DNA of 64,000 nt from assembly GCA_047967505.1 (NCBI GenBank), contig CM106541.1; one strand, 5' to 3'. Origin of the DNA: Dipteris shenzhenensis. Taxonomy: Eukaryota; Polypodiophyta; Polypodiopsida; Gleicheniales. The notes beneath the pieces were generated by a model. That model did not search any database. It worked only from the letters and a program-made list of their open reading frames with translations, and had not been told where the DNA came from. Within the stretch, counting starts at the first letter, position 1. Every line of letters begins with the position of its first letter. Positions 19,561-28,632 of the stretch are shown here, piece after piece. The position numbers were made by a program, and so were the translations under genes.

Positions 19561-20078
19561 ACATACTCCTAGATCAGAAGAAAGTCCATTGAATGTCCTA
19601 CCATAGCCCTCTGTAGCTCCTACCGAAGTATCAGATGCTGTGGCTAGTGTTGTACATGGTTGTGGAGGTCATGCACATTCCAACTTACTATGGTCCAATT
19701 CATGGCAATGAGAAGAGAGAGAACAAAGCTTGGCTATGAGTGGGAGCCTACACTACAACCTCGGACTTTTGCGACTTCAAGGGGATCGTGGAAGGAGAGT
19801 AGTTCATATCCATGTGCGGTGTACCAAGGACATGACAAGTTCTATGCCTACCTTCAAGGGCCACTGCATCATCTGCTCCAAATTTATCGGCACATTGCTG
19901 TATCTTCCTGACTACGCTCACTCACTCTCTCTCTCTTCCCTACCCCCTCTCAATCTCCCCCTCTCTTTCCTACCTCATCCTTCTCTCCTACCCCTTCTCC
20001 TCCCTTCTCCCCCTATCTCTCTCCCCTTCTACTAGTCTATCCCCCTTCTCCAAATCTGCCCCTACCCCCTTTTCTACA
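19561..20078 (+). repeat. 3' portion of an unclassified LTR (element E)
   Basis: The sequence ends CTACA, then T, then a tRNA-Met primer site, so an LTR in plus orientation must end at 20078. The last 150 bp are pyrimidine-rich. The 5' border is not visible and may lie anywhere between 19480 and 19900. Confidence 0.5.
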
Positions 20079-20079
20079 T

Positions 20080-20091
20080 TGGTATCAGAGC
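20080..20091 (+). promoter_or_regulatory. Primer-binding site of element E
   Basis: TGGTATCAGAGC, plus strand, next to a CA-ending LTR. Confidence 0.75.
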
Positions 20092-20598
20092 ATCGCTCTT
20101 GGCACCTGCTTCTCTTCCCTTGCAACAAGCAAGTAGTACACCGATCCTGAATCTGTGCTGGAAGTGAATCTTTGTCGTTGGCATAGCTTCACCAAACTGA
20201 CGCCGGCGCTCACAAGTAAAGAGCTGTCCCAAGATCGATTGGCTTGACGGTGATCGAGGGCCAAGACTGTGTGATCATGCTGTAGCGGTGAGTGATTAGA
20301 GCAAGCAACTGACGGAACGGGGTTGGGCTGGGTGCGTTGAACGGATGGCGTCTCATGGTGTGGTGTGGCGTTTGGAGTAGCACCACTAGCTCGTGACTGG
20401 CTGCTTGGAGTTAATTCGGCTGGCATTCCAAGGGTATAACGATCTGGAGCTGACTTTGATTTGGTGAAGCTTGATTCAGGTGGAGCTGATGGTGACTAGT
20501 AGCTGCCGTCTTCTTCCCAACAGCGTGGTTGTGGGAGCGCCAATCCTACAGGCGTTTGTCTTATGGGTGGCGCAAGAGCTTCTTTGCTGGAGCTTGGT
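20092..20598 (+). other. Leader remnant of element E, fused to Copia-III
   Basis: Non-coding sequence after the primer site. No gag is found. The join to minus-strand Copia-III RT near 20599 (GGCATACCATGCATG, the RT codons HAWYA) shows that both elements lost their remaining parts here. Confidence 0.5.
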
Positions 20599-21113
20599 GG
20601 CATACCATGCATGTGGAGCTTGTCTCAGCCCATATAAGGCTTTGTTTAGCTTGCAAACCTGAAGTGCATTGCCAGAAAGTTGTTTGACATAAATCTCTTC
20701 TTGCAAGTCCCCATTAAGGAAAACTGTTTTTATGTCCAACTGATGGACATTCCAAACAAAATGTGCAGCAATGGCAATAACTGATCTTATGGTGGTCATC
20801 CGGGATGTAGGAGCAAAAGTCTCCTCATAATTTATGCCCTTCTTCTATGCATAGCCTTTGGCAACCAGCCTTGTCTTGTACCTGTCAGTGGACCCATTTG
20901 GCTTCCTTTTCATTTTGAAAACCCACTGGTACCAATGGCATGCTCACCTGGTGGCAAATACACAACATCCCAAGTCTGATTTTTCTCAATGGATTGCATT
21001 TCATTGTGCATGGCATGCATCCAATGCATTTTATCCTTTGCTTCTTCAAAAGAGGCAGGTTCTTCTTCATCAAGAAGAGTACCTGTATAAGCTGTCTCAA
21101 CTGAAAGAGCCCC
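20599..21113 (-). pseudogene. Copia-III reverse transcriptase, N-terminal part
   Basis: The minus strand reads FEEAKDKMHWMHAMHNEMQ, NQTWDVVYLPPGEHAIGT, then MTTIRSVIAIAAH, VHQLDIKTVFLNGDLQEE and NKALYGLRQAPHAWYA. This is the RT fingers and palm up to just before the catalytic YVDD, which is lost. It has internal frameshifts near 20850-20910. The homologous Copia-II region is at 6780-7250. Confidence 0.85.
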
Positions 21114-21121
21114 CCCTGCGT

Positions 21122-21801
21122 CACAGTTAGGGGAAACCGAAACGGGGAATGGAAACGGAAATGGAAACGGAAACGGAAACGGAAACGTTTCGGGATTTTT
21201 GGAAGGGTTGAAACGGGGAAACGCCACGTCAGCAAGGGGGGGGGTTTTAGAAAAAGGGGTTTTGAGATGAGAACACAGACATTTAGAATGCTACAACCTA
21301 CAGCTTGCAAGAGAGCCAAGGGTTGAAAGAGAGGGCTGAAACTTGAAAGTGGGGCCTGAAAGAGGAGGGAACAAAAGGCTGAAAGAGGGGGCTGAAGGAG
21401 GGGGTTGGAGGGGAGTAGATGATGATGGAGGGCTGAAGCAGCTTGCAAGAGAGAAAGGAGAGGAAAGGAGTGAATGGGGCTCAAGGAGGGCTGGAAAACC
21501 TTGAGGATGGAGAGAGTACGAGGCTGAAGGAGTGGAAGGAGGCCAAAATCGAAAACAAAAAGACAAAAAACGGGGCTGGCGGCGGATTTCGCGTCATTTT
21601 GGAGGCCTAGCAGCCTGTGTTGGCTGAAACGGCTCGTTTCAGGGATCTGAAATGCGTTTCAGACTGGCTGAAATGTTTCAGCCAACCGTTTCAAGGTCCT
21701 GAAACGTTTCAGACCCTGAAACGCGTTTCAAGAAACGGGGCTTCTCTAAAACGGCGTTTCAGGCCTAGCTGGGCTCTGAAACGTGTTTCAGCATAACTGT
21801 G
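21122..21801. mobile_element. 680-bp non-autonomous hAT-like DNA transposon
   Basis: Begins CACAGTTA and ends TAACTGTG (inverted ends), flanked by CCCTGCGT (21114-21121) and TCCTGCGT (21802-21809), a 7-of-8 match for an 8-bp target duplication as hAT elements make. Both ends are full of GAAACG / CGTTTC words: (GGAAAC)n near 21130-21190 and many CTGAAAC/GTTTCAG near 21620-21795, resembling hAT subterminal transposase sites. It carries no transposase. Removing it restores the Copia-III linker upstream of RT. The middle (21230-21570) is purine-rich with artefactual ORFs only. Confidence 0.72.
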
Positions 21802-21809
21802 TCCTGCGT

Positions 21810-23768
21810 GCCTTACTGCACTACGAGTGCTGCTAGGAAAAGGTGCCTCAAGCCTACTCTCCCTGAGAGTCTATAGCAACCAATTCGGGACTGTTTTGGC
21901 TGCGTGTATCTCTTGAATCTCTTGCTTGACAACATCATCCACACCTTGTGGCTGAATCGGGGCATGTGGATCTAGAGGAGGTTGCTGTAAATTCTGATTT
22001 TCAGCATGAGCCTCAGGGGAACCAAATGCTATAGGAAGCATCCCCTCAAAAACATCATCTGAAGAAACTGGAATAGTAAGTTCAGCATGTGTATGTGCTG
22101 AATTCTCTAAAATATGACATCTGTACTCACAAAAATCTTGCAGAAAGCAGGATTGTAGAGACGATAGTCTTTGCTTTGTGCACTATACCCAACAAAAATG
22201 CATTTAAGTGCCTTATTTGACAACTTATGTCGAAACTCCACAGGCACGTGGACATATGCAACACAACCAAAAACTTTGAAGTGATCCATTGAAGGCTTTC
22301 TCCCATGCCATGCCTCATAGGGAGTGATTGTCTTCAAAGCCTTTGTGGGAGCGCGATTCAAAACATAGTTTGCACACATGAGGCCTTCGAGCCAAAACCT
22401 GTGAGGCAACTTTTTACTGGTAAGCATGCAATCTATCCATCTCCATAAGAGTGTGATTCTTGCGCTCAGCTTTACCATTTTGCTGAGGTGTAAGCCTTTG
22501 TAAGCTGATGTGTGATGCCTTTCTCCTTCAAAAATGCCTCAAACTCATGAGACATATACTCCCCTCCTCTATCTGTGCAAAGTGTCTGCACCTTGAGTCT
22601 TGTCTCATTCTCAACCATAGCCACAAAGTGTTTGAAATGCATAAACACTTTTGATTTTGCCTTAAGACCATAGACCCAAGTGTAATTGGTGAAGTCATCT
22701 ATGAATGCAACATAATAGAGATAACCACCAAAAGTGGGTGTCCTCATGGAACCGCAGACATCACTGTGTATGAGCTGTAATTTTGGAGTAGCTCTTACTG
22801 CACCATCCTTCTTAAAAGGAAATCTATGCATCTTGCCAAGGATGCAACCCTCACATGCATGAGGAGGAGGTGACTCCAAAGGAGGCAAGGCATCAACGAT
22901 AGCATGCTTCTAAAGTGTCATTAAGCTTCCATAGCTCATGTGCCCATACCTGGCATGCCATAACTCAGCATTCTGCATCGCAGCAGTAGGAGTGCTCACT
23001 GAAAGTGCAAGATCGGATCTTTTCTCATATATATCAAGCTGAAAAAGACCCCGATACAAAGTGCCAGACAACATCAAAGCATAGTCATTCTCTTTGTCTC
23101 TGACTGCTCACTTAGCATCATCGAATATAACCTGAAATCCTCCTCTATTGAGAGAGGACATTGAAAGCAAATTCTTCTTTATACATGGCACATAGAGAAC
23201 ATCTGAAATTCTGAAATCTGTGCCATCAGTGGATGTAAGGATGATGTCCCCCACTCCACACACTGAATAAGAAGAATTATTTGCACAAGTCACCTTCTTT
23301 TTAGAAGGTGGAGGATGTAGAGATGCAAAAAGGCTCTTCTTAGAAGTGATGTGCTTGGAAGCACCACTATCAAAATACTAAGTATTTAGTGTCTCATTGA
23401 CACTGAGAGAGCATGCATCCTTTGAAGGATCATAACTGCAAGTCAAGAAAGCATAAGGATCATCCTCAATAGTGGCTGTAGTATCTGAACTACCCACTGA
23501 AAAATCTAAAATGCAAGATAAAAAGGCATAGTGCTCTTTGCTCCAATTACTTGTGCTGCATTTGGACCTCTACCCCTGCCTCCAATTGTAGGAGTGACAG
23601 GTGTAGCCAAAGAATCTGGCCTTGCTTCATCTCCATTGACATAATCCCAAAGATGTCTACCAACCAATTGCTGCAAATTATAAAACTCCACAAGGAGTAG
23701 TTGGTGCCATCCAACTTATCCTCCTGTGTGAGGACTCCAAACAGCTCATTGGGGTTGTTGTGAGCCAT
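21810..23768 (-). pseudogene. Copia-III gag remnant, protease and integrase
   Basis: From the 5' end: gag starts MAHNNPNELFGVLTQEDKLD at 23768 and is soon frameshifted, with most of gag and its zinc knuckle missing. Protease reads FDSGASKHIT near 23370, followed by ISDVLYVPCIKKNLLSM. Integrase has CEGCILGK (zinc site), IHSDVCG and CTDRGGEYMSHEF (two catalytic Asp), a frameshift near 22475, then LNRAPTKALKTITPYEAWHG and RLYNPAFCKIFVSTDVIF. The linker region 21810-22100 has stops. Not functional. Confidence 0.82.
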
Positions 23769-24732
23769 TTTTTTCAGATAAAATTAAAAAAACGCAGCAA
23801 ACTGAACAAGTAGAATCCTTTCATGGGATGTAAAATGCACAACCAGAGTCTGCCAAAGAAAATCTGCCTACAGTGACAAAAACTGTCACAGCCTATCAGC
23901 AGAGGCTTGAAATGCACCACAATGCTCTGCAAATGCCCAAAAAACTGCAAAGTAAATCTGCAAAAAGTGGCAAAAGTCTGCAAATTGACTCACACTTGAG
24001 TCCAAAACTGCTTGCAAAGCTCCAAAATGGTCTTTCAACTGCCAAATTGCATCAGAATGCCAAAAGCCCCAAGTTTCGGCAAGAAATTGCACTTGAAAGA
24101 GGCAAATGAACTAAAAGCCCCAAATTTGTGCAATTCTCTGCAACAAATGCAAAAGCCCCAAATTTGCTCCCAAAATGCAGGCCAAACGATGGCTCTTTGC
24201 ACCAATGCCTGACAAAAAATCTCCTTCTGATGTTCACCTGCAATGAAAGCTCTTCAAACAACCACCTTTCTAGAGTACCCTGTAAAGGCACCGTGATCTG
24301 AAGAACAGCAACAGTCCATACACTACAGACAGTACGGCTGTACGAACAGCTGACATCAGTTGTATGGCAGATGTACGGAAGGGCACTGTGTAGAATGGAG
24401 TACAGAACCCGTATGGGGCTGTACGGTGCTGATGTAGTAGGAATAAAGTTTGCACGTGCGGCGCAGCTGTACGGACTTGCAACAGTACGACGAGCTGACG
24501 CAGCTGTACGGATGTACGGAATGTGGGCTGTATGGCCACCAACGAAATCCGTACGGTAGTACAGCGGTGTAGATCTGCTGGGGATGGAGATCGTACGAAC
24601 GAATGGCGCAGGGGATGTACGGACACAGAGATGGTGCAAAGTTGTACGGACGTGAGCGCGGGCTGTGGGCTTGCACACAAGCTATGAAAGCTGAGAGCTT
24701 GGGTAGGAAGAGCTATTCCAAGAGCTGGTCCT
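23769..24732 (-). other. Leader of Copia-III
   Basis: The minus strand near gag (23880-24210) repeats TTTGGGGCTTTTGCA-like words. The primer-site side (24290-24660) is packed with GTACGG / CCGTAC words. Same design as the Copia-II-1 leader. ORFs in this part are repeat artefacts. Confidence 0.7.
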
Positions 24733-24744
24733 GCTCTGATACCA
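24733..24744 (-). promoter_or_regulatory. Primer-binding site of Copia-III
   Basis: Minus strand TGGTATCAGAGC, two bases from the LTR end. Confidence 0.88.
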
Positions 24745-24746
24745 AA

Positions 24747-25009
24747 TGTGAGCACAATGGAGAGCAAGAGTGATGAGCAAGAGAGAGAGTGAGCAAAACG
24801 TAAGTGTACTGAATAGTGGACTGAAATGAAGTGAGTACAAAAGAGACTCTAGGGGTTTTGTCTAAGTGACAAAACCCTATCCTATTTACTAACCGTAGTT
24901 AGGGATTGGACTGTGGTTAGGGGGAAAAACCTCAATGAAGGAAAAGTGCCCCTAACCTACTTATTACAATACATTGGCCACTGCCTAGAATATGATAATA
25001 ATTCGAACA
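24747..25009 (-). repeat. 5' LTR of Copia-III (263 bp)
   Basis: The plus strand runs TGTGAGCACAATGG to ATTCGAACA, so the element strand is TG..CA. The next base begins X LTR sequence, giving TATAA as the right half of a target duplication. The other half is lost with the 3' end. Confidence 0.78.
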
Positions 25010-25473
25010 TATAAGGGCCTTAGCTAGGCCCTTTTGGGCTGCTGCTAGCTCTTTGTTGCTGCTGGAGACCCTATTGCAGGTTGTACACCTGCCCATAGAC
25101 CCCTGCCATGCTTCACCATGCTGTCTCCCTTTGCTGGCACCATGTCCTGCCCGTACACCTGTTGTGTGTACTTGTACTATTGCTGACATCATCACGCCTT
25201 TGTTCCAGGCTGGAGATGCTACGTAGATCTGCTCTGCTTTGTCCTTGACAGTCCCTTGGCCATTCTCTGCCCTCGAGGCAAGCTTCCTTTTGCCAGGTAC
25301 TCTCCTCTCTTTGTGTGAGGTGCTACCCATGTGGCAGCCCCCTCCCTCTCTTTTCTTTTGCCCACATGGCAGCCATGCTGCTGCTCATGTGTCAGCCTCT
25401 CTAACCCTAGGTTCACCCCCCCCATGCTCTCCTCAAATGGGGGCTTACAGATGGGGAGGTGACCATTCCAACA
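25010..25473 (-). repeat. 3' LTR of X, partial
   Basis: Co-linear with 28066-28323 plus 34496-34724 of the 5' LTR. It contains TATAAGGGCCTTAGCTAGGC (promoter-like TATAAGG region in the LTR) and the GCCCATGTGGCAGCC words. It serves as an internal empty site: AGTCCCTTGGCCATTC here, interrupted by Copia-I-2 in the other LTR. Confidence 0.85.
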
Positions 25474-25488
25474 CCCCCTCTTACTGAC
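25474..25488 (-). promoter_or_regulatory. Probable polypurine tract of X
   Basis: Minus strand GTCAGTAAGAGGGGG immediately before the LTR start TGTTGGAATGG. Confidence 0.65.
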
Positions 25489-26243
25489 ACATCTCGGCCT
25501 AATGCCAACACGTCGATGACGATGCTCCAATGACTCTCGGGTCATAGTCCTCTAGAATACTTGGATGTCGAAATCTTTTCCTGGCTTTTCATCCAATGGC
25601 TCCTGCTACCAAGTATGGTTCCACTTCCGCACACCATCCTAGTACACAAGTCCATCTTTGGTAGCACCTCCTGGCACCACCTCCTTCAGTCACGTTCCCG
25701 CCTTTGAACTCGAGCAATCTAGCCGCCACGGTCTTCCAATTGTCCCCCTCATAATGAGTGAACAACCTGGAGTCTTCCAAGCACCATGCTTTGAGGGTCT
25801 ATTTCAACCCGTCCTTCCTTTGGCAAGGTCCGCAACTATTGAATATTTCGAGATAACCTGGACCACAAACTCTCACTGAGTTCTCAAGCAATTACTCTTC
25901 TAGCTTCAGTGCTCCTTGTCCATCACCTTCCAACAATATGTGTTTGAGATTTGAAGAAGCACCCACACTTCCCCTTTTGCCTTTGAAGGCGGCCATTTCC
26001 TTCCAATCTTGCATTATCCGAGACAAATGAAGAGCAGAGTCTCTCCACAGCATGCCATAAAGGCTTACATGAAGAACATCTAGTACATACCAGATCATCG
26101 TACTACCTGTGTGCTTGATTTGAAAGCAAACCATGCACCTCATCGAGGCACATACCAATAGCCTGTGTAATCCTGTAGTGTCCCCTTATGAAGTACAGCA
26201 TCCATATGAACATGAGACCATAGGACACTCCAAGGAATCCACC
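25489..26243 (-). other. Unassigned internal part of X
   Basis: About 750 bp between gag and the polypurine tract. Minus-strand frames are short and interrupted, with no protease, integrase or RT motif. It may be a remnant of deleted pol or filler. Confidence 0.45.
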
Positions 26244-27284
26244 CTAGTCAGTGTCAACAGCCATGCACCTGGAAGATGCCAAGCACTCCATGCTGTCCAT
26301 CACCTTCACAAAGGTCTTTGACTCCTCGTCGACCCACATCTCAATGTTAGACATCCTCACTATGGTTTCTAGGTGAACATATCTGATTACCACATTTGCT
26401 TTGGCCTTTCCGTCACCCTCTGAATCTGAGCCTGACTCCTTCCTTTTGTTTTTTAGATCTGCAGTCCTTCGCAATCTAGCGTGTCACAATAGAAGCACTT
26501 CTTCTACTTCCTCTTGGAAGTGTCCTTGTCATCAGAGTCGTCTTTCTTGGACTTGCCAGCATTAGGCTTGCCCTTTCCTTTAGCGTAATCGTTTGCCAGT
26601 AACACCTTGTCATCTTTGTCGTTGTTGTAGAGCTTCTCCTTAACTTCTTCTTGTGGCAATAACGGACCCAACTCCTCAAAAGTTAGAGGTTTGGTCCTCT
26701 GTCCTGCTGTCACGGTCGTAACAAAGCTTTTGAAACTCTGAGGTAGCCTCCTCAATACCATCAAGGCCAAATGGCACGAGTCCACCTTCTGACCAACTGA
26801 TGCTAGTTGATCCCTCACTACCTTAAGTGGTCATGTACTGAATCTCCCTCATCCATATCTAGGTTGTAGAGCTGATGCTGAAGAAGCAAGATCCGAGATG
26901 TGTTCTCTGTCTCGTACAGATTCTTCAGAGTGACCCACGCCTCTATTGACGTCTCGGCCATCTAGATGTGAGGAAGCACAGAGTCCATGGTTGTCCCTAT
27001 GATCAATGCCAGGGCATGGGCATCTCTGTCTTCCCAAGCTTCGAGCTCTTCTCCGCTACTGCCATGAGTATATTCTCCTGTTTGTCCACCATGTCCTTCG
27101 ATTGCACCTCCACTCTTGTTGTCAATTTCCACAACTTCCGAGCCACTAAATGACTCCGGATCTTCACCTTCCAGATCGGGTAATTTGACCCATCCAATTT
27201 TCCAGACTCTCCAAAGTTAGGGATAGTGAAAGAAAGAAATCTAGGGGAGGAGGAAGGGAGGGCAGGGGTTGAAGAGGTCGACAT
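26244..27284 (-). pseudogene. X gag
   Basis: ATG at 27284 gives MSTSSTPALPSSSPRFLSF, followed by KLDGSNYPIWKVKIRSHLVA, the copia gag start (DUF4219/UBN2 type). The next frame has LMVLRRLPQSFKSFVTTV, then a basic stretch and CFYC (first half of a zinc knuckle) near 26490. Stops and frameshifts occur near 27000, 26820 and 26480. The 26244-26474 part is acidic and basic and not assigned. Confidence 0.72.
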
Positions 27285-27494
27285 CTCTGCTGCTAAACCA
27301 CACAGCAAAGTCGATCAAACTCAACCTTTAGTAGACTAGAACTCCGTACGCACCTGACTAATGAGTCACCCTCCCTCTCGCAAGGGCACTACCATCCAGT
27401 CGTGGAAGTTGATTCCCAAGAGCTTATGAATCAGGGTCGTCCTTCAGCAAGGTCCCTGCCTTTAGGCTCCCACACCTGTGAGCCTCCTACTTGG

Positions 27495-27506
27495 GCTCTG
27501 ATACCA
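27495..27506 (-). promoter_or_regulatory. Primer-binding site of X
   Basis: Minus strand TGGTATCAGAGC directly after an LTR ending TAATA. Confidence 0.85.
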
Positions 27507-28323
27507 TATTACAGAGGGTATGCACAGCGGAAGACTGATAGAATAGCCCAGGCACTGACACAGGGTGGTGTGGGTTGTGGAATCATGAACTTCTTAAACT
27601 TATGTGCATAGAATAGATGTGCAAACTCATCAATAGACAATGAACCAACCAGATAGGGAAACCACCAAAAATAATATATTTCTGTCCAAAGCTACGGACA
27701 CAATACAAAAGAGATAGATCTAGAGTCCCACCAATGGTGTGGTCCTCTGATCTTACCACAAGGTCCTTCTCCTATCTGCAGGCTATCTCTAGACTCGAGC
27801 CTGCGTGCTTCATCTCAAGCGTAAGTAGACTTTCCGTCCAAAGATCTTCTCCACCTTGTTGTCTGGAAACCAGCCCAGGTGGGCTGCCACTCAAGCTCAG
27901 TCTGCAGCTCCTTCAGAGTCACCTTCACCTCCTGTGGATAGGCCCAAGGCTAGCCTTCTTGTTGCTTCTGTCTGCTGTCAGAGGGCTGCTCCAGATGATC
28001 CCCCTCTGGCCGACTTGGTTGGCTGGCCAGCCGCTGCTGGTCGGACTGGTTGGCTGGCTCAACCAGCCCTATATAAGGGCCCTAGCCAGGCCCTTTTGGG
28101 CTGCTGCTAGGCTGCCCTTTGCTGCTGCTGGAGACCTTATTGCAGGCTGTACACCTGCCCACAGACCCCCGCCATGCTGCTGCCCTTTGCCGGCACCATG
28201 TCCTGCCCGTACACCTGCTGTGTGTACCCATACAGGTCGGTACCATTGCTGACATCATCGTGCCTTTGTTCTAGGCTGGAGATGCTGCGCTGATCTGCTC
28301 TGCTCTGTCCTTGACAATCCCCT
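27507..28323 (-). repeat. 5' LTR of X, inner part
   Basis: Continues after the Copia-I-2 insertion at 34496-34724; together about 1046 bp. It contains CCCTATATAAGGGCCC (promoter-like) at about 28063-28078. A diverged copy is at 18523-19560. Confidence 0.82.
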
Positions 28324-28533
28324 TGCGAGGGGGAAGAGTGGAGGAAGGGAGCAAGAGAGTGAGAGTGAGAGAGAGAGACACTAGTGTGGGTGTGAAGTGA
28401 TGAGTGAGCCACACCACAAACTCACTTATGTTTTATTAGGATTAGGTTTACCCTATGACTGTCTTAAGACAGTCATAGGTGTCCTATCTTTAATTCTTTA
28501 ACTAAGGGTTGGCAATGTGCCTTTACCCCAACA
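28324..28533 (-). repeat. 3' LTR of Copia-I-2 (210 bp)
   Basis: The minus strand begins TGTTGGGGTAAAGG at 28533 and ends at 28324. The palindrome is at 28452-28479. Identical to the other LTR. Confidence 0.94.
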
Positions 28534-28544
28534 ACCTCCCACCT
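28534..28544 (-). promoter_or_regulatory. Polypurine tract of Copia-I-2
   Basis: Minus strand AGGTGGGAGGT next to the 3' LTR. Confidence 0.85.
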
Positions 28545-28632
28545 AAAGGCCAATGTGCCTAAAGGGGAGAAAAGAATAAAAATTACAGCAATATACAGTT
28601 ACTGTATACAAGACCATAAAGTAAGAATGGTC

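Larger units (their letters stand above)
20599..25009 (-). mobile_element. Copia-III, 3'-truncated Ty1/copia element carrying a DNA transposon
   Basis: On the minus strand: LTR (25009-24747), primer site, GTACGG- and GGGGCTTTT-rich leader, gag start, protease, integrase, start of RT. It stops inside RT near 20599, so the rest of RT, RNase H and the 3' LTR are missing. A 680-bp hAT-like element sits between integrase and RT. The coding parts resemble Copia-II but the LTR is different. Confidence 0.85.

Noticed and set aside
21130-21230. Minus-strand ORF with a long Pro-Phe repeat
   Set aside because: It is the translation of (GGAAAC)n repeats in the hAT-like element, not a gene.
24052-24767. 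Overlapping ORFs of 100-200 codons on the minus strand
   Set aside because: They lie in the GTACGG-rich Copia-III leader, in three frames at once, without domains or a consistent start.
18523-25473. Treating the X LTR at 18523-19560 as the missing left part of the X 3' LTR split by Copia-III
   Set aside because: The 18523 copy continues past the position where 25010 begins (TTTATCTTGGGCTTTGGGC region), so both pieces cover the same LTR segment and must be separate copies.
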